Shown here: positions 40,861 through 49,896 of the stretch, in pieces
How the letters are laid out: each line of letters opens with the position of its first letter
How positions within the stretch are numbered: the stretch's first letter is position 1
Origin: Arthrobacter sp. 9AX
GTDB taxonomy: Bacteria; Actinomycetota; Actinomycetes; Actinomycetales; Micrococcaceae
Reading direction: 5' to 3'
Assembly (NCBI RefSeq): GCF_902506095.1
Contig: NZ_LR733293.1
Location: forward strand, 893,502 to 957,501
DNA: 64,000 nucleotides
The notes under the pieces: generated by a model
What the model was told of the DNA's origin: nothing
Database searches by the model: none
What the model saw: the letters and a program-made list of their open reading frames with translations, nothing else
Translations under genes and position numbers: made by a program

Positions 40861-42893
40861 ACCGCGATCTCCGGTTTCAGCGTCTTCAGCGTCCAGAACT
40901 TCCCCTTGCGGACCGCGAGCGTGGACATCGCCACTCCCAGCGCCGTGTACCCCAGGAGGCCCAGGACGGTGGGAACAATCATGGACAGGTCGGCACCATA
41001 GATCAGGTGCCGCATCCCTGTCACCACGTAGCCCATCGGCAGGATCTCGTGCACCACATGCAGGGGCTGCGGAGTGGTCTGCCACGGGAACGTGCCGCCC
41101 GAAGAAACCAGCTGCAACACCAGCAGGATCAGCACCACCAGCTTGCCCGGCGAGCCAAGGAGCGCCACGATGCCCTGGATGATGGCGCTGAAGGCCATGG
41201 CCGCGGCCAGCATAAAGAGCCACATCAGGACCGGATGGGCGGCGTTCAGGCCCAGCGCGAGGTTCACCACCAGGGTGAGGAGGGTGGCCTGCACCACCGA
41301 GACCGTAAAGAACGGCAGCCAGCCGCCGAGGGCGATCTTCCACGACCGTGCGTTGGAGGCCAGGGCCCGCTGCGTGAGCGGCCGCATGGCCTGGACCAGC
41401 ATAAAGACGCCGATCCACAGTGCGAGCGTCAGGAAGAACGGTGCCAGCCCGGCGCCGTAGGATCCGGCCTTCGCCTGCGAAACGTTGCTGACCGCCACGG
41501 GATCTGCGATCACCCGGGACAGGTTGTTCTTCTGTTCGTCGTCCGGGTTGGGAACCTGTCCAGCGCCCTTGCCGATTTCGTCCGCGAGGGTTTTCGAGCC
41601 GTCCGTAGCCGTTCCCGCTCCCTGTTCGAGCTGCGCTGCGCCGTCGTCCAGCTTATGGGCCCCCTGGGCCAAAGCCGCCGCGCCGTCTGCTGCTGCCTGC
41701 CCGCCGGTAGCGAGCGTCGCCGCGCCAGTGTGGAGCTGGTCGGCCCCGCCGGACGCCTGCGCCACGGCTTCCTTCAACGCCGGGGTGCCCCCGGCAAGCT
41801 GGGCGGCGCCCACGCTGACGGCCTCGGAACCGTCCGCCAGTTGCTGGATCTGTGCCGCATCCGTCTGGATCTTCGTTCTGGCAGCGGCCACCGGGCTGGA
41901 GGCAGCCACGGCGTCGAAATCGGCCAGGATGCTGTCCGCCTGGGCCTGGGTGAGGACGCCGGAGGCAATCAACCGGGTGTTCGACTCCACTACGCGCGTA
42001 CGGAGGCCCTGGTCTGCCGCCTCCAGCTGGGCAGACACGTCCTGGAGCTTGGTGTTCAGTTGCGCGTTGCCCGCAGCCACCTGCGCTGCGCCGGACGCCA
42101 AGGTCTGGGTATCGCCGGGCAGGGTGGCTGTCTTGTCCTTCAAAATGGACAGCCCGCTGCTCAGCCGGCCCGCGCCGTCGGTGAGCTGGTTGGCGCCGTC
42201 GCGCAGTTTCAGCTGGCCGGCGTACAGCTCGTCGGCTCCGCCGGCCAGGCCGGTGGTTCCGTTGTGCAGGGTCACCGTTCCGTCCCGGAGAGCGGCGACG
42301 CCGTTGGCCAGCTGGCCGGCGCCGTCGGCTGCTTTGACCATCTGTGTGTGGATGGTGCCAAAGCCCGTGAGCAGTTGATTGGCGGTCTCCTCTCCAACGT
42401 CCGCGGCAACTGTGCTGTGCACGGACGTAGTCAACTTGTCCACGATGGTGCTCAGCAGGTAATTGTTGGCGTCATTCGTGGTGACATTGAGCATCGCCTG
42501 GCTGGCGGAATCGAAACTGCCGGGGGAAACGAGGTGCGCGGAGAAGTCCTCCGGGATCTTCAACGCGAAAGAGTACTTGCCGCTGCTGACGCCAGCATCG
42601 GCTTCCTCCCCGTTTTCCACTGGGACCCAGTGGAATAGGTTGCCCTCCACCAGGCTGTCGGCGACCACAGTGCCGGCGTGCAGCACGGTGCCGTCGCCGG
42701 CAGTAGCACCGGCATCCTCAACCACCAGGGCGGCGTCGATCTGGTCCAGGTTGCCGTATGGATCCCAGTTGGCGTACAGGTACACCGCGCCGTACAGCAG
42801 GGGCACCATGGTGAGGGCGAGGATGGTCAACTTGGGCAGCAGCCCGCCGGTCATCCTCTTGAGTTCTGAGCGGGCCAGCCGCAAAACAGTCAC
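40857..42893 (-). CDS. YhgE/Pip-family membrane protein
   Basis: A 678-residue protein of the YhgE/Pip (phage infection protein) family. One membrane segment near 22-42 is followed by an extracellular region of about 450 residues that contains many short repeats of the type DGAxxLxxG (LANGVAALRDGTVTLHNGTT, LTDGAGRLSSGLSIL, LAQGAHKLDDGAAQLEQGAG), then five or six C-terminal membrane helices of the ABC-2 kind. Family members are thought to be ABC-2-like exporters or surface receptors. The GTG start overlaps the ABC-like gene stop (GTGA). Confidence 0.9.
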   Translation of the reverse strand: MTVLRLARSELKRMTGGLLPKLTILALTMVPLLYGAVYLYANWDPYGNLDQIDAALVVEDAGATAGDGTVLHAGTVVADSLVEGNLFHWVPVENGEEADAGVSSGKYSFALKIPEDFSAHLVSPGSFDSASQAMLNVTTNDANNYLLSTIVDKLTTSVHSTVAADVGEETANQLLTGFGTIHTQMVKAADGAGQLANGVAALRDGTVTLHNGTTGLAGGADELYAGQLKLRDGANQLTDGAGRLSSGLSILKDKTATLPGDTQTLASGAAQVAAGNAQLNTKLQDVSAQLEAADQGLRTRVVESNTRLIASGVLTQAQADSILADFDAVAASSPVAAARTKIQTDAAQIQQLADGSEAVSVGAAQLAGGTPALKEAVAQASGGADQLHTGAATLATGGQAAADGAAALAQGAHKLDDGAAQLEQGAGTATDGSKTLADEIGKGAGQVPNPDDEQKNNLSRVIADPVAVSNVSQAKAGSYGAGLAPFFLTLALWIGVFMLVQAMRPLTQRALASNARSWKIALGGWLPFFTVSVVQATLLTLVVNLALGLNAAHPVLMWLFMLAAAMAFSAIIQGIVALLGSPGKLVVLILLVLQLVSSGGTFPWQTTPQPLHVVHEILPMGYVVTGMRHLIYGADLSMIVPTVLGLLGYTALGVAMSTLAVRKGKFWTLKTLKPEIAV

Positions 42894-43618
42894 TTGGCAT
42901 CCTCGATTTCGAGTTCACGTTCCCGGGCATCTGCAAGGTCTTCAGCAGCCACATCGGTTTCGTTTTGGGGGTCTGCGGTGGCAGCGGCAGTGCGCTGCGC
43001 ATCGTTGCCGATGCTGGCAAAGGGACCGGACCACGACTGGGGCAGGGCACCTACCGTTGCTGCGACGGCGAGCGGCCGCCCGGCGTCGGACGCCAGCTGC
43101 TCCAGCCGCGGCAGCCAGTCGGCGGGGTCGGCAGTGTGCCGGTCCGGGGAGTCCACCACCAGCAGGTCCGTGTGCGGGTTGGCCAGCGCCAGGGCCGTGA
43201 GCAGTTCCAGCCGGCGCAAGGGGTCCAGCTGCTCGATCCACTGGTCCGCGATGTCTCCGAAGCTGTTGACCTTGAGCCACGGGTTGCTGAGCAGGGCGCC
43301 CCGGTAGCGGCGGGGGATCAGCGCAAGGTCCTCCGTGACCAGGTCGCGGACGCTGAGGTGGCGCTCGGGCTCGTTAACGCCCGGAGCGTCCACGAGGGCG
43401 CTGGCCGACCGCACGCGCCGGGTTTCGCGGTGGCCGTCCCAGCTGACAGAGCCGGTGCCGGCCTTCATCCGGCCGCTGAGCACCAGGGCCAGCGCGGTGC
43501 GGTGGTCCTGCCGTTCTCCGGATACCAGTAACAGTTCGCCGCGGCTGACCTGGAGTGACGTGGCGGGAAGCAGGGGGTCGCGGCGGCCGCGGACATGGAG
43601 CTGCTGGGCAGAGAGCAA
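42890..43618 (-). CDS. Degenerate ABC-type ATPase partner of YhgE
   Basis: A 242-residue protein with the outline of an ABC ATPase but lost motifs. The Walker A position reads GERQDHRT (residues 34-41), with the Lys replaced by Arg and the second Gly by His. No LSGGQ signature is seen (LDPLRRLELLTALAL stands in its place), and the Walker B end reads LLVVDSPD without the catalytic Glu. It is thus unlikely to hydrolyse ATP normally. The TTG start at 43618 is supported by AAAGG 6 nt upstream. First gene of the YhgE/TetR operon. It may be a regulatory or structural partner of the ABC-2-like YhgE protein. Confidence 0.8.
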   Translation of the reverse strand: MLSAQQLHVRGRRDPLLPATSLQVSRGELLLVSGERQDHRTALALVLSGRMKAGTGSVSWDGHRETRRVRSASALVDAPGVNEPERHLSVRDLVTEDLALIPRRYRGALLSNPWLKVNSFGDIADQWIEQLDPLRRLELLTALALANPHTDLLVVDSPDRHTADPADWLPRLEQLASDAGRPLAVAATVGALPQSWSGPFASIGNDAQRTAAATADPQNETDVAAEDLADARERELEIEDAK

Positions 43619-43648
43619 GAAGGGCCTTTCACAGACGGTTGCTCCCGC

Positions 43649-43677
43649 AGTCTATCTAAACTGACTGGTCAGTTCAA
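43649..43677 (-). promoter_or_regulatory. Promoter of the YhgE operon with TetR operator
   Basis: On the minus strand TTGAAC (43672-43677) and TAGACT (43649-43654) are 17 bp apart. Overlapping the -35 and filling the spacer is AACTGAC-TG-GTCAGTT (43659-43674 on the plus strand), a perfect 7-bp inverted repeat of TetR type. The third gene of the operon encodes a TetR protein, giving a simple autoregulated circuit. Confidence 0.75.
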
Positions 43678-43684
43678 ATAATAT

Positions 43685-45139
43685 TCACAGTCCGTACTTT
43701 TCGAGCAGCCGCAGCCAGACTTCGCTGATGGTGGGGTACGACGGGACGGCATGCCACAGCCGGTCGAGCGACACCCCGCCCACCACCGCAATGGTTGCTG
43801 CATGCAGGAGCTCTGCCACGTCGGGCCCGGCGAAGGTGGCTCCCAGCAGGACCCCGCGGTCCTCATCAACAACCAGCTGCGCCCAGCCTTCGTAGTTCTC
43901 GGAATGGAGCGAGGATCCTGCCACCCGGATGGGAAGTTCCACGGATGACGCGTTGTAGCCGTCCTTGAGAGCTGTTTCCAGCGTCCGGCCCACGGCCGCC
44001 AGTTCAGGATCGGTGAAGACAACGCCCGGAACGGCGTGCTGGTTGGCGGTCTGGGCGTAGCGGCTCCAGTCCTCGGCGGCGCCGGTCAATTCACCCTTGG
44101 CGCGCGCGGCGATGGCGTCACCGGTGGCACGGGCCTCGTACTTCCCCTGGTGGGTGTACAGGTTCCTGCCGGCGGCGTCGCCGACGGCGTAGAGCCAGGG
44201 TTCCTCGCCTGGAGCGCCTTCCACCAGGCCCGAATTGTCAGTGGTGAGTTTCAGGTGCCCTGCTTCGTCGGGCTCGAAACCTACGCTCTCCAGCCCCAGT
44301 CCTTCCAGGGCGGGGTGACGGCCTGTGGCCACCAGGACCTTGTCCGCTGCCACGCTGGAACCGTCACCGAACTGCAGACTGAAGCTGCCGTCGTCGTTCC
44401 CGCTGATGCTGTCCGTCACGGTATTGAGCCGGATCTCCACGCCGTCCGCGCGCAGCCCCGCCGCCACCAGCGCCGCGGCTTCCGCCGGAAAGCTGCGCAG
44501 CAGCCCGCTGCGGGCCACGAGGGTCACGGTGGAACCCAGCCGGGCAAAGGCCTGCGCCAGTTCCGTTCCAGCGACCCCACCGCCGAGCACCACCAGGCGG
44601 TCCGGAACCTCCTTGGCGGATGTGGCTTCGCGGGTTCCCCACACCTGCACGTCCTCAAGTCCCGTGACGGGGGGAGTATTGGGCGTGGAACCGGTGGCCA
44701 GCACCACCGCGTGACGCGCCTGGAGCCGGTAGGAGTTGCCGTCCAGGCCGGCTACTTCAACGGTTTTCGGCGCCGTCAGCCAGCCGTGGCCGCGGACCAA
44801 ATCAATGCCCGTATCCTCCAGCCACTTCACCTGGCCGTCATCCTGCCAGTTGGACGTCATGTAATCGCGGAATTTCAGGACGGCCCGTGCGTCGAGGGTG
44901 CGCGTGACTGCTTCCTTGGCACCCGGGGATGTCTGGGCCCCGTGGAGGGCCGTGCCGGGACGGAGCAGGGCTTTGGACGGCATGCAGGCCCAGTATGAGC
45001 ACTCGCCGCCCACCAGTTCCGCTTCCACCACGGCAGCCGTGAGTCCGCCCTGGACCACCCGGTCCGCCACGTTTTCCCCCACGGCGCCGGCGCCGATCAC
45101 CACAACATCAAATTCACGGACAACAGCCTCGGGCATCAT
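43685..45139 (-). CDS. Pyridine nucleotide-disulfide oxidoreductase
   Basis: A 484-residue flavoprotein of the dihydrolipoamide dehydrogenase/mercuric reductase type. FAD motif VVIGAGAVGENVADRV; redox Cys pair in GGECSYWACMPSKALL (C-x4-C); NAD(P) motif LVVLGGGVAGTELAQAF; second FAD motif LYAVGDAAGRN; dimerisation domain from about 360. The C terminus has AVPSYPTISEVWLRLLE with His-Ala-Val-Pro-Ser-Tyr-Pro replacing the catalytic HAHPT motif of lipoamide dehydrogenase (HAVPSYPT). It is not next to 2-oxoacid dehydrogenase genes, so it may be a transhydrogenase or quinone reductase type (inference). Confidence 0.88.
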   Translation of the reverse strand: MMPEAVVREFDVVVIGAGAVGENVADRVVQGGLTAAVVEAELVGGECSYWACMPSKALLRPGTALHGAQTSPGAKEAVTRTLDARAVLKFRDYMTSNWQDDGQVKWLEDTGIDLVRGHGWLTAPKTVEVAGLDGNSYRLQARHAVVLATGSTPNTPPVTGLEDVQVWGTREATSAKEVPDRLVVLGGGVAGTELAQAFARLGSTVTLVARSGLLRSFPAEAAALVAAGLRADGVEIRLNTVTDSISGNDDGSFSLQFGDGSSVAADKVLVATGRHPALEGLGLESVGFEPDEAGHLKLTTDNSGLVEGAPGEEPWLYAVGDAAGRNLYTHQGKYEARATGDAIAARAKGELTGAAEDWSRYAQTANQHAVPGVVFTDPELAAVGRTLETALKDGYNASSVELPIRVAGSSLHSENYEGWAQLVVDEDRGVLLGATFAGPDVAELLHAATIAVVGGVSLDRLWHAVPSYPTISEVWLRLLEKYGL

Positions 45140-45216
45140 GGGGAAAGCCTACGCCGGGACGGTGACAGGCAAGGTGGCGGGACATGGCTGCGGAACCTTG
45201 TAGCGGGGCAAAGCAA

Positions 45217-45248
45217 AAGGTCCGCACCGGCGAACCGGTGCGGACCTT
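45217..45248 (-). terminator. Terminator of tRNA-Arg
   Basis: A perfect 14-bp stem (45217-45230 with 45235-45248) with a CGAA-type 4-nt loop, followed on the minus strand by TTGCTTTGC. It starts 2 bp after the tRNA 3' end. Confidence 0.85.
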
Positions 45249-45250
45249 GT

Positions 45251-45327
<77 letters not shown>

Positions 45328-45549
45328 ATCTTGTGTCCCGGGGGAAGAACCGCTCTCCCTGAACCTCGAATTACTTTACGCGAGGGTTGGCCGCGATGCC
45401 AAATCGAGAGGCGTGTAATCTCGGCAACTAGACCGGTATAGGTGACCTTCGTCACTTAATTGCCATGATTTGCGACCGAATTCCTTGAATTTGCGCGGAA
45501 TTGGTTTTCTGCAGTCATCAAACGTCAGCCTACGTCCAAAAAAGTCCAG

Positions 45550-45561
45550 TGGTCCGGACCA
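45550..45561. promoter_or_regulatory. GntR/FadR-type palindrome upstream of pckG
   Basis: TGGTCCGGACCA is a perfect 12-bp palindrome 43 bp before the pckG start. TGGT-N4-ACCA is the typical core recognised by FadR-subfamily GntR regulators, so a carbon-source-dependent control of gluconeogenesis is plausible. No GntR gene lies nearby. Confidence 0.5.
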
Positions 45562-45604
45562 TAGCATTTAGGACACACCGATGAACCTGAGGAAGGGAAC
45601 CGAA

Positions 45605-47431
45605 ATGGGCGATCTGGCGCAGAAGCCGCTGCTTGATAACGCACCCACCACACATGCCGGTCTGCTGGCATGGGTCGAGGAGGTTGCTGAGCTAACGCAG
45701 CCGGAACGTATCTACTGGGTAGACGGCTCCGAAGAAGAGAACACCCGCCTCACGGATGAACTCGTGGCAGCCGGAACGCTGACCCGGCTCAACCAGGACC
45801 TGTTCCCCAACTCCTTTGCCGCCTTCTCCGATCCCGCTGACGTAGCCCGGGTGGAGGAGCAGACCTTCATCTGCTCGGAGAACAAGCATGACGCAGGATT
45901 CACCAACAACTGGATGGACCCGGCGGAGATGAAGGACAAGCTCCGCGGCCTGTTCGCCGGCTCCATGCGTGGCCGGACCATGTACGTCATCCCCTTCGTC
46001 ATGGGCCACCTCGACGCTGAGGACCCCAAGTTCGGCGTCGAGATCACGGACAGCGCCTACGTGGTCGCATCGATGCGCATCATGGCCCGCACCGGCACCG
46101 ATGTCCTGAACCGCATCACCGAGACCAACGCCTTCTTCGTTCCCGCACTGCACTCCCTGGGTGCTCCGCTGGAAGCCGGCCAGGCGGACGTCCCGTGGCC
46201 CTGCAACCCGGACAAATGGATTGTCCACTTCCCCGAAGAGCGCTCCATCTGGTCCTTTGGCTCCGGCTACGGCGGCAACGCACTGCTCGGCAAGAAGTGC
46301 TACGCACTGCGCATTGCCTCGGTGATGGCACACGATGAGGGCTGGCTGGCCGAGCACATGCTCATCCTCAAGCTCACTTCACCGGAACAGAAGACCTACT
46401 ACATTTCCGCCGCTTTCCCGTCGGCCTGCGGCAAGACCAACCTTGCCCTGCTTGACCCCACCATCAAGGGCTGGAAGGTCGAGACCCTCGGCGACGACAT
46501 CACCTGGATGCGGTTCGGCAAGGAAGGCGAACTGCGGGCCGTCAACCCGGAAGCCGGCCTCTTCGGCGTGGCTCCAGGCACCGGCTGGGGCACCAACCCC
46601 AACGCCATGCGTGCCATCGCCAAGGGCAACAGCATCTTCACCAACGTCGCACTGACCGACGACGGCGGCGTCTGGTGGGAAGGCATGACGGAGGAAGTGC
46701 CCGCGCACCTCACCGACTGGCAGGGCAACTCCTGGACGCCGGAGTCCGGTAAACCTGCCGCCCACCCGAACTCCCGTTTCTGCACCCCGATCGACCAGAT
46801 CGACATGCTGGCCGAGGAGTACCACAGCCCCAACGGCGTGGAGCTGTCCGCCATCCTGTTCGGCGGCCGGCGCAAGACCACTATCCCGCTGGTCACCGAA
46901 GCCCGCAACTGGTCCAACGGCATCTTCATGGGCGCCACCCTCTCCTCGGAAACCACTGCAGCCGCAGCCGGTGCCGTGGGTGTGGTCCGCCGCGACCCGA
47001 TGGCCATGCTGCCCTTCATCGGATACGACGCGGGCGACTACCTGAACCACTGGGTTAACCTGTCCGCCAAGGCCAACCCCGAGCGGCTGCCTAAGATCTT
47101 CCTGGTCAACTGGTTCCGCCGGAACTCCGAAGGTGGTTTCGCCTGGCCCGGATTCGGCGACAACTCGCGCGTCCTCAAGTGGGCCATCGAGCGCCTCGAG
47201 GGCAAGGCCGACGCCGTGGAGACCCCCATCGGCTTCGTTCCCACCGGCGACTCGATCGACCTGGAAGGCCTGGACATGACCCCGGCCCAGGTGGAGGAAG
47301 CCGTCAAGGTGGACCCCGCCGAGTGGGCTGCGGAGCTGGCCTCCATCGAGGAATGGTTTGCGAACTTCGGCGGCTCGCTGCCGGACGCGCTCCAGTCCGA
47401 GCTCGCCACCCTGAAGTCCCGTCTGGGCTAA
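45605..47431 (+). CDS. pckG: Phosphoenolpyruvate carboxykinase (GTP)
   Basis: A 608-residue GTP-dependent PEPCK that converts oxaloacetate to PEP in gluconeogenesis. Seen are [20 protein letters not shown], the Mn/P-loop region [16 protein letters not shown] with the reactive Cys, the LGDDITWMR metal site, [20 protein letters not shown], and [20 protein letters not shown]. Length is that of the GTP class. The ATG at 45605 is preferred to the in-frame ATG at 45581 because AGGAAGGGA precedes it by 6-8 nt. It supplies hexose synthesis from the fumarate and pyruvate made by aromatic breakdown (context only). Confidence 0.97.
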   Translation: MGDLAQKPLLDNAPTTHAGLLAWVEEVAELTQPERIYWVDGSEEENTRLTDELVAAGTLTRLNQDLFPNSFAAFSDPADVARVEEQTFICSENKHDAGFTNNWMDPAEMKDKLRGLFAGSMRGRTMYVIPFVMGHLDAEDPKFGVEITDSAYVVASMRIMARTGTDVLNRITETNAFFVPALHSLGAPLEAGQADVPWPCNPDKWIVHFPEERSIWSFGSGYGGNALLGKKCYALRIASVMAHDEGWLAEHMLILKLTSPEQKTYYISAAFPSACGKTNLALLDPTIKGWKVETLGDDITWMRFGKEGELRAVNPEAGLFGVAPGTGWGTNPNAMRAIAKGNSIFTNVALTDDGGVWWEGMTEEVPAHLTDWQGNSWTPESGKPAAHPNSRFCTPIDQIDMLAEEYHSPNGVELSAILFGGRRKTTIPLVTEARNWSNGIFMGATLSSETTAAAAGAVGVVRRDPMAMLPFIGYDAGDYLNHWVNLSAKANPERLPKIFLVNWFRRNSEGGFAWPGFGDNSRVLKWAIERLEGKADAVETPIGFVPTGDSIDLEGLDMTPAQVEEAVKVDPAEWAAELASIEEWFANFGGSLPDALQSELATLKSRLG

Positions 47432-47449
47432 GAACTGTCATCGAGGCCC

Positions 47450-47471
47450 CTTAAGACAATGGCGTCTTAAG
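47450..47471 (+). other. Small hairpin after pckG
   Basis: CTTAAGAC (47450-47457) pairs with 47464-47471, an 8-bp stem just before the main terminator. Confidence 0.45.
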
Positions 47472-47473
47472 TG

Positions 47474-47521
47474 CGACGGCGGCCCCGCACCTTTCAAGCG
47501 AAAGGTGCGGGGCCGCCGTCG
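47474..47521 (+). terminator. Strong terminator after pckG
   Basis: A perfect 22-bp GC-rich stem (47474-47495 with 47500-47521) with a 4-nt loop AAGC, 43 bp after the pckG stop. Confidence 0.88.
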
Positions 47522-47610
47522 TTCCCACTCCAGGGCGCTGGATTCAGCCCGCCAGCCAGCTGTCCGGGCCGAACACCTCGTCGTGGATCCGTGTAGCCGG
47601 GATGCCGGGG

Positions 47611-47856
47611 CTACAGCCTGGGCCGGATGCCGATCATTTCGAAGACGGGGTCCATTTGCCGGGACCCGGGAAGGCCGGCAATCACCACCCCGTCGAGCTC
47701 GCGGTAGAAGGCTTCGCGGGCCCGCGACAGGGCCGAGCGGAGCTGGCACTCATTGAGAAGCGGGCAGTTGCCGCCCGGGCCCACGCGCTCTGCCGCGTCG
47801 GTGGCAGTTCCCGGTCTAGTCCACCCAGACACTGGGTTCGCTGGCATCAGCTGCAA
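47611..47856 (-). pseudogene. Possible truncated WhiB-like gene
   Basis: An open minus-strand frame of 81 codons whose middle reads GPGGNCPLLNECQLRSALSR, then YRELDGVVIAG. This resembles the second half of a WhiB domain: the last two cysteines with spacing C-x5-C and a G-V-x-x-G turn. The first two expected cysteines are absent, and the N-terminal part overlaps the end of the next gene in another frame. It could be a decayed wbl gene or a chance reading; the resemblance is modest. Confidence 0.35.
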
Positions 47857-48316
47857 GCTCGCCGAACTCCCACGTCCGGGTTGCCGCGTCAGCTGAGTAG
47901 GGCAGTACCGCGGCGAACACGTGGCCGTCGCGGTGCTCGGTTGCCACGTGGATGGCGTCCGACTCTTCCTCCACCAGGAGGATGTCGCAGACCACCGCCG
48001 CTGCCCGGAAGTCCTCCCGGTTCTGCCGCAGCAGGACGGTGAGGTCGCTGATCATGGCGTCGGCGTCGAAGTCGCCGTCGGAACCCTCTTCCGCATCTGC
48101 CGGTGTGACGGCGACCAGGCGGACTTCGCCGTCGTTCTGCACCGTCAGGGCGAACGGCAGGAAGCCGCCGTTGCGCTCCAGTTGCTCCTGGGCCGCGCTG
48201 ATGCCCGTTCCCAGGAGGTTTTCGAGGTCGGTGGCGGTGCTTTCGGGAACGGTGTCCCGCCATGACGCCTGCCCGGTCCCAGCTGCTCCGGAGTCCAGTC
48301 CGTTGTCCTCAGCCAT
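47816..48316 (-). CDS. Hypothetical acidic protein
   Basis: A 166-residue soluble protein, strongly acidic. No family is recognised. A folded part seems to run from about 30 to 160 (ENLLGTGISAAQEQLERNGG, LPFALTVQNDGEVRLVAV, VVCDILLVEEESDAIHVATE) and looks like an alternating alpha/beta protein. The ATG at 48316 is the only sensible start; it follows the phosphomannomutase stop by 7 bp, so both are likely one transcript. Confidence 0.72.
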   Translation of the reverse strand: MAEDNGLDSGAAGTGQASWRDTVPESTATDLENLLGTGISAAQEQLERNGGFLPFALTVQNDGEVRLVAVTPADAEEGSDGDFDADAMISDLTVLLRQNREDFRAAAVVCDILLVEEESDAIHVATEHRDGHVFAAVLPYSADAATRTWEFGELAADASEPSVWVD

Positions 48317-48323
48317 GCGGGCG

Positions 48324-49742
48324 CTATGCCCGGACGATCGACAGGACGCGGTCGCGGATCCGCTCCATGGTGGGGCGGTCGGTGGCCTCAACGTTGAGCC
48401 GCAGGAACGGTTCGGTGTTGGACGGGCGCAGGTTGAACCAGTAGCTGCCGTCATTGGCCGTGAAGGTGCTGCCGTCCATCCCGTCGATGGTGAGGTCTTC
48501 GCCGGCGAAGTCGGCCCGTACTCGCTCCACGGCCGCTGCCTTGTCCTCGACCTCGGAATTGATTTCGCCCGATGATACGTAGGGTTCGTACTCCCGGCCA
48601 AGCTCCGACAAGGGCCCGTCCTGCTCGCCCAGGGCTGCCAGGACGTGCATGGCGGCCAGCATGCCGGTGTCCGCATTCCAGAAGTCGCGGAAGTAGAAGT
48701 GGGCTGAGTGCTCGCCGCCGAACACCGCCCCTTCCTCTGCCATGACTGCCTTGATGAACGAGTGGCCAACACGCGTGCGCACGGCCCGGCCGCCGTCGTG
48801 CTCCACCAACTCGGGCACGGCACGCGAGGTAAGGAGGTTGTGGATGATGGTGGGAGTGCCCTCGCCCAGTGCCTTGGCGCGGGCAATTTCACGGCGGGCC
48901 ACCATCCCGGTGATGGCCGACGGCGACACGGGCTCGCCCTTTTCGTCCACGACGAAGCAGCGGTCAGCGTCGCCGTCGAAGGCCAGTCCGATGTCCGCGC
49001 CGTGCTGGAGGACTGCTGCCTGCAGGTCACGGAGGTTTTCCGGCTCCAGCGGGTTGGCGGGGTGGTTGGGGAACGAGCCGTCCAGCTCGAAGTAGAGGGG
49101 AACGATGTCCAGCGGCAGCTTGGGGAGCAGGGCGTCGCCCAGGACGGCCGGTGTGGTCAGGCCGGCCATGCCGTTGCCTGCATCCACGACTACCTTCAGG
49201 GGGCGTGAGCCGGACAGGTCCACCAGCTTGCGGAGGTACTCGGAGTAGTCCTTGAGGACGTCGCGGACGCTGATCTGCCCGCGCTGTTCAACGGCCGGGA
49301 TGACGCCGGTGTTGAGGTACTGCTCGGCGAGTGCCTGGATGTCCTTGAGGCCGGTTTCCGAGGAGATGGGGACGGCGCCGGCTTTGGACATCTTGATGCC
49401 GTTGTAGCCGGCGGGGTTGTGGCTGGCGGTGAACGTGGCGCCGGCGCGGTCCAGGTAACCGCAGGCGAAGTAAAGCTCATCGGTGGAGATCAGGTCCAGG
49501 AGTTCGACGTCGGCCCCGCGGGTTGCGGCACCATCGGCGAAGGCCTTGCTGAATTCGGGGGAGGAGGGGCGCATGTCGCCGCCCACCAGGATGGTCTGGC
49601 CCTGGAGCTGCAGGATGTCCACGAACGCGGCCCCCACGGCTTCGACGATTTCGGCCGTGATCGACTCGCCCACGATACCGCGGACGTCGTACGCCTTAAA
49701 GGATGCCGAGAGGTCAAAAGTGGTTGTCTGTTCGCTAGTCAC
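48324..49742 (-). CDS. manB: Phosphomannomutase/phosphoglucomutase
   Basis: A 472-residue alpha-D-phosphohexomutase. Active serine loop TASHNPAGYNGIKMS, metal loop FDGDADRCFVVDE, sugar-binding GGEHSAHFYFRDFW and phosphate-binding RPSNTEPFLRLN are in order. It interconverts mannose-6-phosphate and mannose-1-phosphate (or the glucose pair) for GDP-mannose and glycan synthesis. The GTG at 49742 is supported by a TAAGAT -10 box (49750-49755) ending 7 nt before it, a leaderless arrangement. Confidence 0.93.
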   Translation of the reverse strand: MTSEQTTTFDLSASFKAYDVRGIVGESITAEIVEAVGAAFVDILQLQGQTILVGGDMRPSSPEFSKAFADGAATRGADVELLDLISTDELYFACGYLDRAGATFTASHNPAGYNGIKMSKAGAVPISSETGLKDIQALAEQYLNTGVIPAVEQRGQISVRDVLKDYSEYLRKLVDLSGSRPLKVVVDAGNGMAGLTTPAVLGDALLPKLPLDIVPLYFELDGSFPNHPANPLEPENLRDLQAAVLQHGADIGLAFDGDADRCFVVDEKGEPVSPSAITGMVARREIARAKALGEGTPTIIHNLLTSRAVPELVEHDGGRAVRTRVGHSFIKAVMAEEGAVFGGEHSAHFYFRDFWNADTGMLAAMHVLAALGEQDGPLSELGREYEPYVSSGEINSEVEDKAAAVERVRADFAGEDLTIDGMDGSTFTANDGSYWFNLRPSNTEPFLRLNVEATDRPTMERIRDRVLSIVRA

Positions 49743-49749
49743 GGGCTTT

Positions 49750-49755
49750 ATCTTA
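49750..49755 (-). promoter_or_regulatory. -10 box of manB, leaderless type
   Basis: TAAGAT on the minus strand, 7 nt before the GTG of manB; no ribosome binding site lies between. Confidence 0.5.
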
Positions 49756-49896
49756 CGTGGACCGCGGAAGTGCCTGTGGAGGACAGGTTGGACGTGCTGT
49801 ATGTGACGGCTTGTTCCGTGGGTTGTCCGGTTCCCGGTATCCACATAGCAGCCACACCCGGCGCGGGCTGTCAGGGGTGGCTGGGATACTGAATCA

